Shown here one piece after another: positions 48,136-57,459 of a stretch of DNA of 64,000 bases. The translations under genes and the position numbers were made by a program. The stretch is from Anaerolineae bacterium (GTDB lineage Bacteria > Chloroflexota > Anaerolineae > Promineifilales > Promineifilaceae), in the NCBI GenBank assembly GCA_023384355.1, contig JAHDWL010000016.1, positions 1-64,000 of the forward strand, read 5' to 3'. The notes under the pieces were generated by a model. The model saw only the letters and a program-made list of their open reading frames with translations, did no database searches and was not told the DNA's origin. Position 1 is the stretch's first letter. Each line of letters begins with the position of its first letter.

Positions 48136-49776
48136 GTGCAGAAATTAAGCGAGTTGCTGGCGGCCTGGTCCGCGGCCGTTCACGAGACCCATCACCCCCA
48201 ACCGCCGGCTTATGACGGGCCGGACGTGTCGATCAGCTATTTCACCGAGAAATCGGGCGACGTGGTGGCGGGGGCGGCGTTCGTTGCCCGCGTGCGCACC
48301 GGCAGCGACGGCCATCCCTATATCGGGCAGGCTATCGAGCGCGGGGCAAGTCTGATCCTCGCCCAACGATCGCCCGCGGCCGCCGGCGTCATTGTGCCGC
48401 CCGGCGTGGCCTATCTCCAGACCCCTGATACGGCCGAAGCGCAGGCCTGGCTGGCGGCGGCGTGGGAAGGCTTTCCCAGCCGCCAACTGGTCGTCATAGG
48501 CGTCACCGGCACGGACGGCAAGACCACCACATCCAACATCCTGTTCAACATCCTGCGCGCGGCCGGCATTCGCGCCGGGCTGCTCAGCACCATCAAGGCC
48601 GACGTCGGCGGCGCCGAGGAACTGCTGGAGCTGCACGTGACCACGCCGGAATCGCCGGTCATCCAGCGCTATTTGCGGCGAATGGTCGACGCCGGGCTGA
48701 CCCATTGCGTGCTGGAGGTGACGTCCCACGCGCTGGCCCAGCATCGCGTGGCGGCCGTGGATTTCGATATGGCCGTGGTGACCAACATCACCCATGAACA
48801 TCTGGATTATCACGGCAGCTACGAGGCCTACTTCGCCGCCAAGCGCCGCCTGTTCGAATATCTGCTGCAGGACTTGATCCGCGTGCCCAGCCTGAACCGG
48901 CAAAAGGTCGAGCTGCGGCGGATGGCGGTGATCAATCGCGACGACAGCTCTTACGGGCCGTTGCAGGAGTTCCTGGCCGGGCGGCCGTTGGATGTAACTC
49001 GCTACGGTTTGAACGAAACGGAGGCGGGCGACGCTGACCCACTGGACGCGACGGCGACCGATATCGCCTACGGCCCCCACGAGACGGCGCTGACGCTGCG
49101 TCTGGCCGGGGCCGGGCCGTTGCCGGTGCGCGCCCCGCTGCCGGGGGTGTTCAACGTTCACAACATGCTGGCCGCGGCCGCGGCGGCGCGCGCGCTGGGC
49201 GTCGTGCCGGAGACCATTCGCGACGGGCTGGAGAGCGTGCCCGACCTCAGCGGCCGCATGGAGCGTATCGACCGGGGGCAGCCATTTCTGGTTGTGGTCG
49301 ATTTTGCCCACACGCCCAACGCGCTGGAGCGAGCCATCGCCGCGGCGCGGGGAATGGCTCGCGGCCGGGTGATCGCTGTGTTCGGCAGCGCGGGCAAGCG
49401 GGACGTGGCCAAGCGGCGGTTGATGGCCGAGGTGGCGGCGCGGACGGCCGACGTGGCGGTGCTGACGGCCGAAGACCCGCGCACGGAATCGTTGGACGAC
49501 ATTCTGGCCATGATGGCCGGCGCGGCGACCGCGGCCGGCGGCACAGAGGGCGAGACGTTCTGGCGTGTGCCCGACCGCGGCCGGGCGATCCATCTGGCCC
49601 TGACGCTGGCCCGGCCGGAGGATATTGTCCTCATCTGCGGCAAGGGACACGAGCAGTCGATGTGCTTCGGGACGATTGAATACCCCTGGGACGATCGCGA
49701 CGCGACGCGGGCAGCGCTGGCGGCGTTTCTGGAGGGGCGACCAATGCCCGATACAGGCTTGCCGACGTTCCAGTAA
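48136..49776 (+). CDS. murE: UDP-N-acetylmuramoyl-tripeptide synthetase
   Basis: 546 residues. Adds the third amino acid to the peptidoglycan stem peptide. N-terminal Mur ligase domain, ATP-binding GVTGTDGKTTTSNIL near 120, the THEHLDYHGSYEAYFAAKRR region near 225 and VVDFAHTPNALERAIA near 388. The C-terminal motif for the third residue reads ICGKGHEQ. The DNPR motif typical of diaminopimelate-adding enzymes is not obvious (TAEDPRTES occupies that region), so the amino acid added (mDAP, Lys or other) cannot be stated. GTG start with AAAGGAG 6 nt upstream. Confidence 0.93.
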   Translation: MQKLSELLAAWSAAVHETHHPQPPAYDGPDVSISYFTEKSGDVVAGAAFVARVRTGSDGHPYIGQAIERGASLILAQRSPAAAGVIVPPGVAYLQTPDTAEAQAWLAAAWEGFPSRQLVVIGVTGTDGKTTTSNILFNILRAAGIRAGLLSTIKADVGGAEELLELHVTTPESPVIQRYLRRMVDAGLTHCVLEVTSHALAQHRVAAVDFDMAVVTNITHEHLDYHGSYEAYFAAKRRLFEYLLQDLIRVPSLNRQKVELRRMAVINRDDSSYGPLQEFLAGRPLDVTRYGLNETEAGDADPLDATATDIAYGPHETALTLRLAGAGPLPVRAPLPGVFNVHNMLAAAAAARALGVVPETIRDGLESVPDLSGRMERIDRGQPFLVVVDFAHTPNALERAIAAARGMARGRVIAVFGSAGKRDVAKRRLMAEVAARTADVAVLTAEDPRTESLDDILAMMAGAATAAGGTEGETFWRVPDRGRAIHLALTLARPEDIVLICGKGHEQSMCFGTIEYPWDDRDATRAALAAFLEGRPMPDTGLPTFQ

Positions 49777-49780
49777 TTGC

Positions 49781-50485
49781 TTACAGCTTCGTGCCCACGT
49801 GCACCCCGATCGTGCCGAACATGAACAGACGATAGCTCACGTCCACCAGCCCGGCGTCGCGCATGGCGTCGGCCAGTTGCTCCGGCCCCTGAAAGGCCTG
49901 GGTACTGTCCGGCAGATAGCGGTAGGCGTCACTCTCCCCGGCCACAATGCGACCGAGGGTGGGGATGACGTAGTTCAGGTGGATTTTGATGAACGGCTTG
50001 AGCAGGTTGTCCTTGGGCGGGCTGGATTCGAGGACGACGACGCGGCCGCCGGGCCGGGTGACACGGGCCTGCTCGCGAAACGCGCCGGGCACGTCGATGA
50101 CGTTGCGCATCAGGAAGCCGGAAGTGACGGCGTCGAAGGTGTTGTCGGGGAAAGGCAGAGCCAGCGTGTCGGCCGCTGTCCAGCGGATGCCCTCGCGGCC
50201 GGGGATGCGCTTGCCCGCCTGCATCATCTCGATGGTGAAGTCGCCGCCTATCGCGTGCAGCCCCGGCACCTGTCGCCGTCCCTCGTCGGCGATATCGCCC
50301 GTGCCGGTAGCAATGTCGAGCAGGCGGCCGCCCGTGGGCAGGTTGGCCAGGTGAATGACATAGCGCCGCCAGCGCAAGTCCTGGCCGAAGGTCATCAGCC
50401 GGTTCATGGTGTCGTAGCGACCGGCGATACGGGCGAACATGTCCTGCACGTAGTCGGCGCGTTCCTGTCCTTGAAGGTATGCCAT
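49781..50485 (-). CDS. ubiE: Demethylmenaquinone/ubiquinone C-methyltransferase
   Basis: 234 residues, class I SAM methyltransferase (UbiE/MenG). FARIAGRYDTMNRLMTFGQD near 15 and the SAM motif GGRLLDIATGTGDIAD near 52 are diagnostic; the later LPFPDNTFDAVTSGFLMRNV motif near 110 is also present. Adds the ring methyl group in menaquinone synthesis. It starts 1 bp after ftsK on the same strand. Confidence 0.93.
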   Translation of the reverse strand: MAYLQGQERADYVQDMFARIAGRYDTMNRLMTFGQDLRWRRYVIHLANLPTGGRLLDIATGTGDIADEGRRQVPGLHAIGGDFTIEMMQAGKRIPGREGIRWTAADTLALPFPDNTFDAVTSGFLMRNVIDVPGAFREQARVTRPGGRVVVLESSPPKDNLLKPFIKIHLNYVIPTLGRIVAGESDAYRYLPDSTQAFQGPEQLADAMRDAGLVDVSYRLFMFGTIGVHVGTKL

Positions 50486-50486
50486 A

Positions 50487-53249
50487 TTACTCGTCCATTA
50501 CGTCGGAATTGTTTGAAGGCGCGCCGTCCTCGCCGTAGACCTCTCGCGCCTTGCTCGTCCCCGTCGGCGGGCCGATGATGCCCTGGTCTTCCAGCGCGTC
50601 CATGAGCCGGGCGGCGCGGGTGTAGCCGATGCGAAAGCGCCGCTGCAGCAGCGACGTCGACGCCTTGTTGAGCGAGCGCACGAGGGCGATGGCCTCCGGC
50701 AGCAGCTCGTCGTCGATGTCGGCCGCATCACCGTTGCCGTTCTCCATCTCCTGCAGCGCCTCCCACAACGGCTGTTGGGTGATGCCGCCGGGCAGCGGCA
50801 CAAACGGCTCCAGATCGTCATCAGGCGGCGGCTCGTTCGCCGGGGGTTTGCGGCCGGCGGCCGGCTCCACCGGCACCGGCGCGATGAATGACGGTTCCTG
50901 GCCCTGACCTTCAGGTGGCGCGGTGGGAATGCGCGGGGCACGGCGCTGCGGGGCGGGCGTGGTCGTGTCCGTCTCCGGCGCGTTCAGGTGTGACACGGGC
51001 GGCGGCACGGGCGCGTCGCTCTTGCGCCGGTCGGTGACGATCGGGTCGGGATCGACGATCACCACCGGCCCGCTGTTGACCGGTCGCGCCGGGGCGGACG
51101 GAGCGGCCGCTCCTGTTGTCGTCGTTCCCGGCGCGGCGATCACTTGCGCCCGGCGGGCCGTTTGCCAATAGCTGATGAGCTTCTGCAACTCGCCGTCGCT
51201 GACGAAACAGCCCTGCAAGCGCACGGGCGCGGCCGCGTCGGGGCTTTGGAAGAGCATGTCACCCTGGCCCAACAGCCGTTCCGCGCCGGTGGCGTCGAGG
51301 ATGACGCGACTGTCGGTGCTGCTGGCCACGGCGAAAGCGATGCGGGCCGGGAAGTTGGCCTTGATCAGGCCGGTGACCACATCGACCGATGGCCGTTGGG
51401 TGGCGATGACCATGTGGATGCCTGTGGCGCGCGCCATCTGGGCCAGGCGGGTAATGCTGCGCTCAGTGTCTTCCGGAGCCAGCATCATCAGGTCGGCCAG
51501 CTCATCGATGACGATAACAATATAGGGCAACTTTTGCGCGTTGGGGTCGCGCCGCTGCTTCTTGTTGTATTCCTCGATATTGCGCGCCCCCGCCCCGGCG
51601 AAAGTCTTGTAGCGGTTGTCCATCTCGCGCAGCGACCATTGCAGCGTACCGATGACGCGATCCATGTCGACGACGACCGGCGCGGCCAGGTGGGGCACGC
51701 CGTTATAGCCGGTCAGCTCGACGCGCTTCGGGTCGACCATGACCAGACGCAGGTCGTCGGGCGTGTTCTGCAGCAGCAGACAGGCGATGATGCCGTTGAC
51801 ACACACCGACTTGCCGGAGCCGGTCGTCCCGGCGATGAGCAGGTGGGGCATGGCCGCCAGGTCGGCGATGATTGGTTGCCCGGCCACGTTCTGGCCCAGG
51901 CCGACGCGCAGGGGGGATTTCATGCGGCCGTATTCGCTCGACTCCATCACATCGCGCAGCGAGACGAGCGCCTTGGCGCTGTTGGGCACCTCGATGCCCA
52001 CGTACCCCTTGCCGGGCACGGGAGCCTGGATGCGGATGGAGCGGGCAGCCAGGGCCAACGCCAGGTCGTCGGCCAGCCCGGCGATCTTGCCGACCTTGAC
52101 CTTGGTACGCTTGCCGCCACGCATGAGCACATAGTTCGGTTCCACGCCGAACTGGGTGATCGTCGGCCCCTGGTTGATCTCGACCACCGTGGCCGGCGCG
52201 CCGAAACTCTCCAGCGTTTGCTCGATCACCTCGACCCGCTCGCGGATGGAAGCGCTGTTGACGTCGATGTCGGTGCCCGACTCCAGGATTTCGGGCACGC
52301 GCGGCAGCGTCCAGACCGAACCGGGTACGACGGGCGTAGCCGGCGCGTCGGTGCCGATGAAGGCGGGTGGCGGCGTCTCCTTCTGTCCCTTCTTCCCTTT
52401 CTCGCGCGCCGGCGGTTTGGTCGGCTTGGCCGGGTCGGTGGCGGCGCGGGTCCGGGCGTCGCTGGTGTCGTTCTCCGGGATGAGACGCAATTGGGCCGGC
52501 TCCTCAGGATTCGTCTTCTCGCGGCCGGGGTTGATGCGCACGGCGCGCGGTACCGGCTCCGCGCCTGTCGACGGCCGCGGGTCACGGGACATTAGTTCAG
52601 CCAGATTCTGGCGCGAGATGCCCGAAACAAGAACTATCCCCGCCATGCCGGCGACCACCAGGGTTATGATTGCGCCGAAATCCCCCAGCAGCCTTACCAG
52701 CGCCGTGGCCAACAACGAGCCGACATAACCGCCACCCTTGCCGGCCGCGGCCACAGCGTAGAGATCGCCGTAGACCGGGTCACGTTGGTAGGCAACTATC
52801 GAAGCAAAGGACAAAAAGACCAGGAACAGGATGGCCGCGCCCAGCAATTGGAAAACGGGAATCTCCGGCTCCTGCTCCATGCCGCGCAGGACGAGGTAGA
52901 TGCCGATGCCGCCGGTGACAAGGGGAATGGCGACGCGGCCGACACCAAAGATGCGCGCGGCCAGACCGGAGAGCCACACGGTGAACTGCCCCTGGTTGGG
53001 TGAAAGCAGGCTGAGGGTCAGGATGGCCGTCAGAAAGAGAATGATGATTCCGATGAGCAGACTGCGCTGGCCATCATTAAGACGCGGGTCAGCAGCCCTG
53101 CTCCGGGTCGTTTTCCCGGATTTGGCAGGGGTCTTCCCGGCCGCCGGTTTTCCGGCCGTGGTCTTGCCGCGCGAGCCGCTCTTGGGCTTGCTTGTGGCGC
53201 TGACCTTGCGTGTGCTGCCTGACTTGCCGCTGTTGTTTCCCGTTGCCAT
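50487..53249 (-). CDS. ftsK: DNA translocase FtsK/SpoIIIE
   Basis: 920 residues. Four N-terminal TM helices (about 60-205), a Pro-rich linker, then the RecA-like motor with Walker A AGTTGSGKSVCVNG near 478 and Walker B YIVIVIDELADLMML near 600. A second acidic/Pro-rich stretch precedes the C-terminal gamma winged helix (LLQRRFRIGYTRAARLMDAL), which reads KOPS-type DNA. The gene is divergent from the M1 peptidase gene. A TATAAT lies 24 nt before the ATG with an AGGA Shine-Dalgarno. Confidence 0.95.
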   Translation of the reverse strand: MATGNNSGKSGSTRKVSATSKPKSGSRGKTTAGKPAAGKTPAKSGKTTRSRAADPRLNDGQRSLLIGIIILFLTAILTLSLLSPNQGQFTVWLSGLAARIFGVGRVAIPLVTGGIGIYLVLRGMEQEPEIPVFQLLGAAILFLVFLSFASIVAYQRDPVYGDLYAVAAAGKGGGYVGSLLATALVRLLGDFGAIITLVVAGMAGIVLVSGISRQNLAELMSRDPRPSTGAEPVPRAVRINPGREKTNPEEPAQLRLIPENDTSDARTRAATDPAKPTKPPAREKGKKGQKETPPPAFIGTDAPATPVVPGSVWTLPRVPEILESGTDIDVNSASIRERVEVIEQTLESFGAPATVVEINQGPTITQFGVEPNYVLMRGGKRTKVKVGKIAGLADDLALALAARSIRIQAPVPGKGYVGIEVPNSAKALVSLRDVMESSEYGRMKSPLRVGLGQNVAGQPIIADLAAMPHLLIAGTTGSGKSVCVNGIIACLLLQNTPDDLRLVMVDPKRVELTGYNGVPHLAAPVVVDMDRVIGTLQWSLREMDNRYKTFAGAGARNIEEYNKKQRRDPNAQKLPYIVIVIDELADLMMLAPEDTERSITRLAQMARATGIHMVIATQRPSVDVVTGLIKANFPARIAFAVASSTDSRVILDATGAERLLGQGDMLFQSPDAAAPVRLQGCFVSDGELQKLISYWQTARRAQVIAAPGTTTTGAAAPSAPARPVNSGPVVIVDPDPIVTDRRKSDAPVPPPVSHLNAPETDTTTPAPQRRAPRIPTAPPEGQGQEPSFIAPVPVEPAAGRKPPANEPPPDDDLEPFVPLPGGITQQPLWEALQEMENGNGDAADIDDELLPEAIALVRSLNKASTSLLQRRFRIGYTRAARLMDALEDQGIIGPPTGTSKAREVYGEDGAPSNNSDVMDE

Positions 53250-53403
53250 AGCTCAAATGTTCCTGCTCGTTTCATTATAGCATAGACATAAAGAGGATGC
53301 AGCCGTTTGTGATGACTTGCCCAGACAAGGCCCAGGTTAAAGGTTACTTCTTTCCCGCCCGTTTCTTTGCCGGCACGGCAGCATCGCGTGAAAATCGGAG
53401 GTC

Positions 53404-54990
53404 ATGAAACGTTGGCCTATCCACATTCTGATCGCCTTCCTCGTCTTTCTGCCCGCCTGCCGCCTTGCGCCGGCCGTGTCGCCCGCGCCGACAAGCTCAC
53501 CGCAGCCGGCGACGGCCGCAACCTCGACCGCGCTGCCCGAGGCCACCGCAAGCCCAGTCGCTCAGGTCACCGGCACCCCGACCACCGCCGCCCCGGCGCT
53601 GTTCGACATTGACCCGGCCGACCGCAGCGTTTTCCTGTCCGGCCTCACCTCATCGGCGAGGGAAGCGGCCGAGCTACCCGGCGCACCGGTCTATCATATG
53701 GCGTTCACCCTCGATGAGTCGCTGACCGCGCTCAACGGCCGCCAGACGGTCACCTACACCAACCTGGAAGATGTTGAGCTGTCAGAAATCTACTTTCACC
53801 TGCATCCCGTCACGCTGGAAGGCGCGATAGCCGTGAGCGATGTGACCGTCAACGGCGCGCCGGTTGCGGCCGAAACGACCGATGCCATCCTGCGCGTGCC
53901 GTTGCCGGCTCCGCTGATGCCGGGCCAGACGACGACCATCGACATGACCTTCGACACGACCATCCCGATCGATATCGGCCGCAACTACGGCGTGCTGGCC
54001 TATCACGATGATATCCTGGCCCTGGCCCACTTCTACCCCATGCTGGCTGTCTTCGATGACGAGGGCTGGAACATCACCGCGCCGGATATTCAGGGGGATC
54101 TGACCTATAGCGACGCCGCTTTCTATCTGGTTCGCGTCACCGCTCCGGACGATGTCGTTTTGGTCGGCACGGGATCGATCATCGAGGAGTCGCGCGCGGA
54201 GGGGACGCAGACGGTCACCTTCGCCACCGGTCCCGCTCGCGACTTCTATCTGGCCGCCGGCGATTTCGTCGAGACCAGCCGGACCGTGGGCGAGACGACT
54301 ATCCGCAGCTACGCCCCGGCCGCTTTGGCCGACGGCGCGGCGGCGGCGCTGGACGTGGCCGCGGCCGCGCTGTCATCCCTCAGCGAGCGCGTGGCGCCCT
54401 ATCCCTACACGGAACTCGACATCGTCACCACGCCGACGTCGGCGCTGGGCATCGAATATCCCGGCCTCATCGTCGGCACGCTGAACATGTACGACATGGG
54501 CGCGGAGACGGCCGGCGGCACCCCATATTCCGCCATCCTGGAGTCGACCACCGCCCACGAGGTCGGCCACCAGTGGTTCTATAATCTGGTCGGCAATGAC
54601 CAGCTTGATGAGCCGTGGCTGGACGAGTCGCTCGCGTCATATTCCACCTACCGCTACTTTGTCGACCAGTATGGCCAAACGGTGGGTGACAGCTACTTCG
54701 AGACCTTCTACGGCCGCTGGGATCGCGCGGGACGCGAGAACATTCCAGTCGGCATGCCCGTCGCCAATTACCAGGACGCTGAATATGGCGCGATCGTCTA
54801 TGGCCGCGGGACAATTTTTGTGCGCGAGCTGGAAGAAGCGATGGGGCGCGAGGCGTTCGACGCATTTCTGCGCGACTACGTGCGCACATTCACCTGGGAA
54901 GAGGGTACGACAGAGGAGTTCCGTGCCCTGGCCGAGGCCAACTGCGAATGCGACCTGGGACCCCTGTTCAGTAAATGGATTTATAAGTAA
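53404..54990 (+). CDS. M1-family metallopeptidase, lipoprotein
   Basis: 528 residues. Signal peptide with lipobox (LIAFLVFLPAC, Cys19), then a Thr/Ala/Pro-rich linker and an M1 peptidase domain. Zinc site HEVGH at 385-389 with the third ligand Glu408 in LDESLASY (HExxH-x18-E). The exopeptidase GAMEN-type motif is not clearly seen, so aminopeptidase specificity is uncertain. It is anchored on the outside of the membrane and may feed peptides to the cell. Confidence 0.87.
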   Translation: MKRWPIHILIAFLVFLPACRLAPAVSPAPTSSPQPATAATSTALPEATASPVAQVTGTPTTAAPALFDIDPADRSVFLSGLTSSAREAAELPGAPVYHMAFTLDESLTALNGRQTVTYTNLEDVELSEIYFHLHPVTLEGAIAVSDVTVNGAPVAAETTDAILRVPLPAPLMPGQTTTIDMTFDTTIPIDIGRNYGVLAYHDDILALAHFYPMLAVFDDEGWNITAPDIQGDLTYSDAAFYLVRVTAPDDVVLVGTGSIIEESRAEGTQTVTFATGPARDFYLAAGDFVETSRTVGETTIRSYAPAALADGAAAALDVAAAALSSLSERVAPYPYTELDIVTTPTSALGIEYPGLIVGTLNMYDMGAETAGGTPYSAILESTTAHEVGHQWFYNLVGNDQLDEPWLDESLASYSTYRYFVDQYGQTVGDSYFETFYGRWDRAGRENIPVGMPVANYQDAEYGAIVYGRGTIFVRELEEAMGREAFDAFLRDYVRTFTWEEGTTEEFRALAEANCECDLGPLFSKWIYK

Positions 54991-55167
54991 TAATACTTAT
55001 AATAAATAAGTTATATTACGTATGGTAAATCCGGCAAATGATTTGTATTATTGGATTTATATATTGACGGGGTGTGGCACAATATATCATCGCAGCGCAT
55101 CGTCGCTAACAATGTCGCCACACGAATGCCACAACGTCGCCACCACATCCTGTCTTGATATAAAAAC
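54991..55167. other. AT-rich intergenic stretch between the M1 peptidase and aroQ
   Basis: Contains AT-rich sequence, a TTGACG hexamer (55064-55069) followed by AT-rich TATATC without an ideal spacing, and two copies of GTCGCCAC (55114, 55136). The GTCGCCAC copies and the downstream terminator (55168-55195) could mark a short transcript, but no promoter fits well and no open reading frame is convincing. I see nothing else in it. Confidence 0.35.
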
Positions 55168-55196
55168 TAAAGACCGGGCTGACCGCCCGGTCTTTA
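55168..55196. terminator. Bidirectional intrinsic terminator between convergent genes
   Basis: AAAGACCGGGC (55169-55179), 5-nt loop TGACC, GCCCGGTCTTT (55185-55195), followed by a T-run AATTTTTT on the plus strand and preceded by TAAAAACT, a T-run on the minus strand. An 11-bp stem. It can stop both the M1 peptidase transcript and the aroQ transcript. Confidence 0.85.
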
Positions 55197-55221
55197 ATTT
55201 TTTATGGGGAATGCGGCCGAT

Positions 55222-55656
55222 CTACCGAAGCAGATAGTCAATCAAGGCCGTTAGACCCAGCAGGTAGCTGTGGTGGCCGAAGCCGCTGATCTGCCCCACG
55301 CACACCGGCGCGATAACCGACTGTCGCCGGAACTCCTCGCGGGCATGAATATTGGACAGATGCACCTCAACCGTGGGCAAGCCCACGGCGGCGATTGCGT
55401 CGCGCAGGGCGTAGCTGTAGTGAGTCAGCGCGCCGGGATTGATCAGGATGCCATGACCCCAGACGGCCGCGTCGTGGATAGCGTCGATCAGCACACCTTC
55501 GTGGTTCGACTGCATGATCCGCAGCTCGGTGTTGGTCTTGTGGGCCTGGTTGACGAGCATTTCGTCGATCTCGGCCAGCGTCCAGCGGCCGTAGATCTCC
55601 GGCTCACGCCGGCCGAGGAGGTTTAGGTTGGGTCCGTGGAGAATCAGGATGCGCAT
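55222..55656 (-). CDS. aroQ: 3-dehydroquinate dehydratase, type II
   Basis: 144 residues. The small dodecameric enzyme of the shikimate pathway. [16 protein letters not shown] near residue 8 with the active-site Tyr, [14 protein letters not shown] near 50, [16 protein letters not shown] near 73, and [17 protein letters not shown] near 97. All motifs and length match. It follows aroKB with 90 bp of repeat sequence between. Confidence 0.95.
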   Translation of the reverse strand: MRILILHGPNLNLLGRREPEIYGRWTLAEIDEMLVNQAHKTNTELRIMQSNHEGVLIDAIHDAAVWGHGILINPGALTHYSYALRDAIAAVGLPTVEVHLSNIHAREEFRRQSVIAPVCVGQISGFGHHSYLLGLTALIDYLLR

Positions 55657-55766
55657 GGGGTGTCAGTGGGTCGGTAATCAGTGGGTCAGTTTTCAGTAGA
55701 TCAATGGTCAGTAATCGGTCGCTTCCGCTCTTCATTCGTCGCTCGTCATTCGTCATTCGTCATTAT
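55657..55766. repeat. CAGT-type and ATTCGTC-type tandem repeats between aroQ and aroKB
   Basis: Left part: GGTCAGT/GATCAATGG units (55660-55720). Right part: TCATTCG, TCGCTCG, TCATTCG, TCATTCG, TCATTAT in perfect 7-bp register (55732-55766). The last codons and stop of aroKB (MTNDE-stop) are read from the second array. Confidence 0.8.
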
Positions 55767-57359
55767 AACTGATTCCAGTGCCGCCAAGACCATCCCGGCC
55801 GGCACGTCGCCGCGGATGAAGACGTCGCCGATGTCATGGATGAGCACAAAGCGCAGGCGGCCGTCCTTGCGCTTCTTGTCGCTGCCCATCGCCGCGAAGA
55901 GTGCCGCCGGATCGAGCGACGGCGGAATGTGGATCGGCAGGCCCAGCCGCGCCAGGACCATCTCCACCAGCCGCGGCAGGCCGGGCGAGCACTCCCCCAG
56001 CGCGGCCGACAGATGGGTCGCCGCGACAATGCCCATGGCCACCGCTTCGCCGTGGCGAATGGCGTAGCCCGACACCTGCTCGATGGCGTGGCCGAAGGTG
56101 TGGCCCAGGTTGAGCGTCGCCCGCCGGCCTTTCTCGAACGGGTCTTCTTCCACAATCCGGCGCTTCACCTCGACGGCGCGCGCCACCAATGATTGCAGGT
56201 CGGAGCGCAGCAACCGGTCGGCCGCCAGCAGGCGCGGATCGAAATACCACTCTTCCATCATCAGGCGTTGCCACAGGAGCGGATCGGCGATGAGGCCGTG
56301 CTTGGCAACCTCGGCCAACCCTGACGTGAACTCGGCCGCGGGCAACGTCGCCAGCGTGGCGATATCGGCCAGCACGATGCGCGGCTGCTTGAACGCCCCC
56401 ACGAGGTTCTTGCCCTGGGGCAGATCGACGCCTGTTTTTCCGCCAATGCTGGAATCGACCATCGCCAGCAGCGTCGTGGGGCAAAGCGCGAAGTCGATGC
56501 CGCGCAGATAGGTGGCGGCCACAAACCCGGCCACATCGCCGGTCACGCCGCCGCCGAGGGCGACAACTGTCCCGTCGCGGTCGATCCCGGCCGCCAGCAG
56601 GCCGTCGTAGAGTTCGCGCACAGTATCAAGGGTCTTGTGGCTTTCGCCCGCAGTCATGGTGAGGATGGGCAGCGCGGAGCCGTCGGCCCGGCGGATGGCC
56701 CCGCCGTGGAGTGGCCCCACATGGCTGTCGGTGATGATAGCCGCCGGGCCGTCGATGCCGGCCATTTCCAGGAAGCGGCCGAGCAGGTTTTCGCCAACGA
56801 TGACGTCGTAGGCTCCACCAGGATGGCCTACGGAGATGGTCTCACGCAGCCCGTCGTCGAGCAGGGCAGCGATCCCCGCGGCGACCTCGGCGGCAGTCCG
56901 GCCACCGGTGGGCACGGGCCGGAAACGGGCGTAGGCGGCGGCGCGGCGGCGCAGAAGCTGGCCTACGCGCCGTTCGGGATCGTCGCCGACCAACAACGGC
57001 CGGGCGTCCCCGGCGGCGGCCACGCGGGCCACAATGACATCCGGTTCGGCCGTCAGGCAAAACACGGGACCGGTTTCGCCCAGCGCGGTGACGTTGGCGG
57101 GGTCGAGCATGAGGCGGCCACCGGTGGCGATGACCAGCCCACGCCGTTCGGCCAGGTCGGCCGCCGCCCGCGCTTCCAGTTCGCGAAAGTACGTCTCTCC
57201 ATCCTCGTTGAAGATATCGGCGATGGCCCGGCCGTCGCGCGCGACGATCAGGTCATCGGTGTCGACGAACTCCCGACCCAAACGAGCGGCCAGCAGGCGG
57301 CCGGTGGTCGTCTTGCCGGTGCCCATAAAGCCGGTGAGGATGATGTTGTCGTCGACCAT
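55746..57359 (-). CDS. aroKB: Fusion of shikimate kinase and 3-dehydroquinate synthase
   Basis: 537 residues, two enzymes of the shikimate pathway in one chain. N-terminal shikimate kinase (about 1-170): GFMGTGKTTTGRLLA near residue 9 and FRELEARAAADLAER near 57. C-terminal dehydroquinate synthase (about 175-530): VVALGGGVTGDVAGFVAATY near 273, LPQGKNLVGAFKQP near 318, NLGHTFGHAIEQ near 425 (metal His). Start chosen at MVDDNII; the ORF continues upstream for 86 codons that overlap the divergent SIMPL gene. The last residues (MTNDE) and stop come from a heptanucleotide repeat. Confidence 0.93.
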   Translation of the reverse strand: MVDDNIILTGFMGTGKTTTGRLLAARLGREFVDTDDLIVARDGRAIADIFNEDGETYFRELEARAAADLAERRGLVIATGGRLMLDPANVTALGETGPVFCLTAEPDVIVARVAAAGDARPLLVGDDPERRVGQLLRRRAAAYARFRPVPTGGRTAAEVAAGIAALLDDGLRETISVGHPGGAYDVIVGENLLGRFLEMAGIDGPAAIITDSHVGPLHGGAIRRADGSALPILTMTAGESHKTLDTVRELYDGLLAAGIDRDGTVVALGGGVTGDVAGFVAATYLRGIDFALCPTTLLAMVDSSIGGKTGVDLPQGKNLVGAFKQPRIVLADIATLATLPAAEFTSGLAEVAKHGLIADPLLWQRLMMEEWYFDPRLLAADRLLRSDLQSLVARAVEVKRRIVEEDPFEKGRRATLNLGHTFGHAIEQVSGYAIRHGEAVAMGIVAATHLSAALGECSPGLPRLVEMVLARLGLPIHIPPSLDPAALFAAMGSDKKRKDGRLRFVLIHDIGDVFIRGDVPAGMVLAALESVIMTNDE

Positions 57360-57425
57360 GCCCGCAATTATCCACGATTTTGACCGGGAAAGGGAACCAA
57401 TGTTGAAATACCGGCGTCTTATCAA

Positions 57426-57444
57426 CAGGTTAGACAATAACCTG
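57426..57444 (+). promoter_or_regulatory. Inverted repeat next to the SIMPL gene Shine-Dalgarno
   Basis: CAGGTTA (57426-57432), 5-nt loop, TAACCTG (57438-57444), touching the GAAGGAG Shine-Dalgarno at 57444-57450. Could be a regulator site or an mRNA hairpin controlling translation. It is in the 100-bp divergent gap with aroKB. Confidence 0.4.
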
Positions 57445-57459
57445 AAGGAGTTTAGAAAT

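Noticed and set aside
48145-49650. 501-codon open frame on the minus strand
   Set aside because: Antisense to murE, whose motifs are complete. The His/Gln/Arg-rich product has no domain.
51144-52595. 483-codon open frame on the plus strand
   Set aside because: Antisense to ftsK motor domain with clear Walker motifs.
57034-57459. N-terminal extension of the SIMPL gene
   Set aside because: Runs antisense through aroKB; the Shine-Dalgarno, signal peptide and lipobox place the start at 57460.
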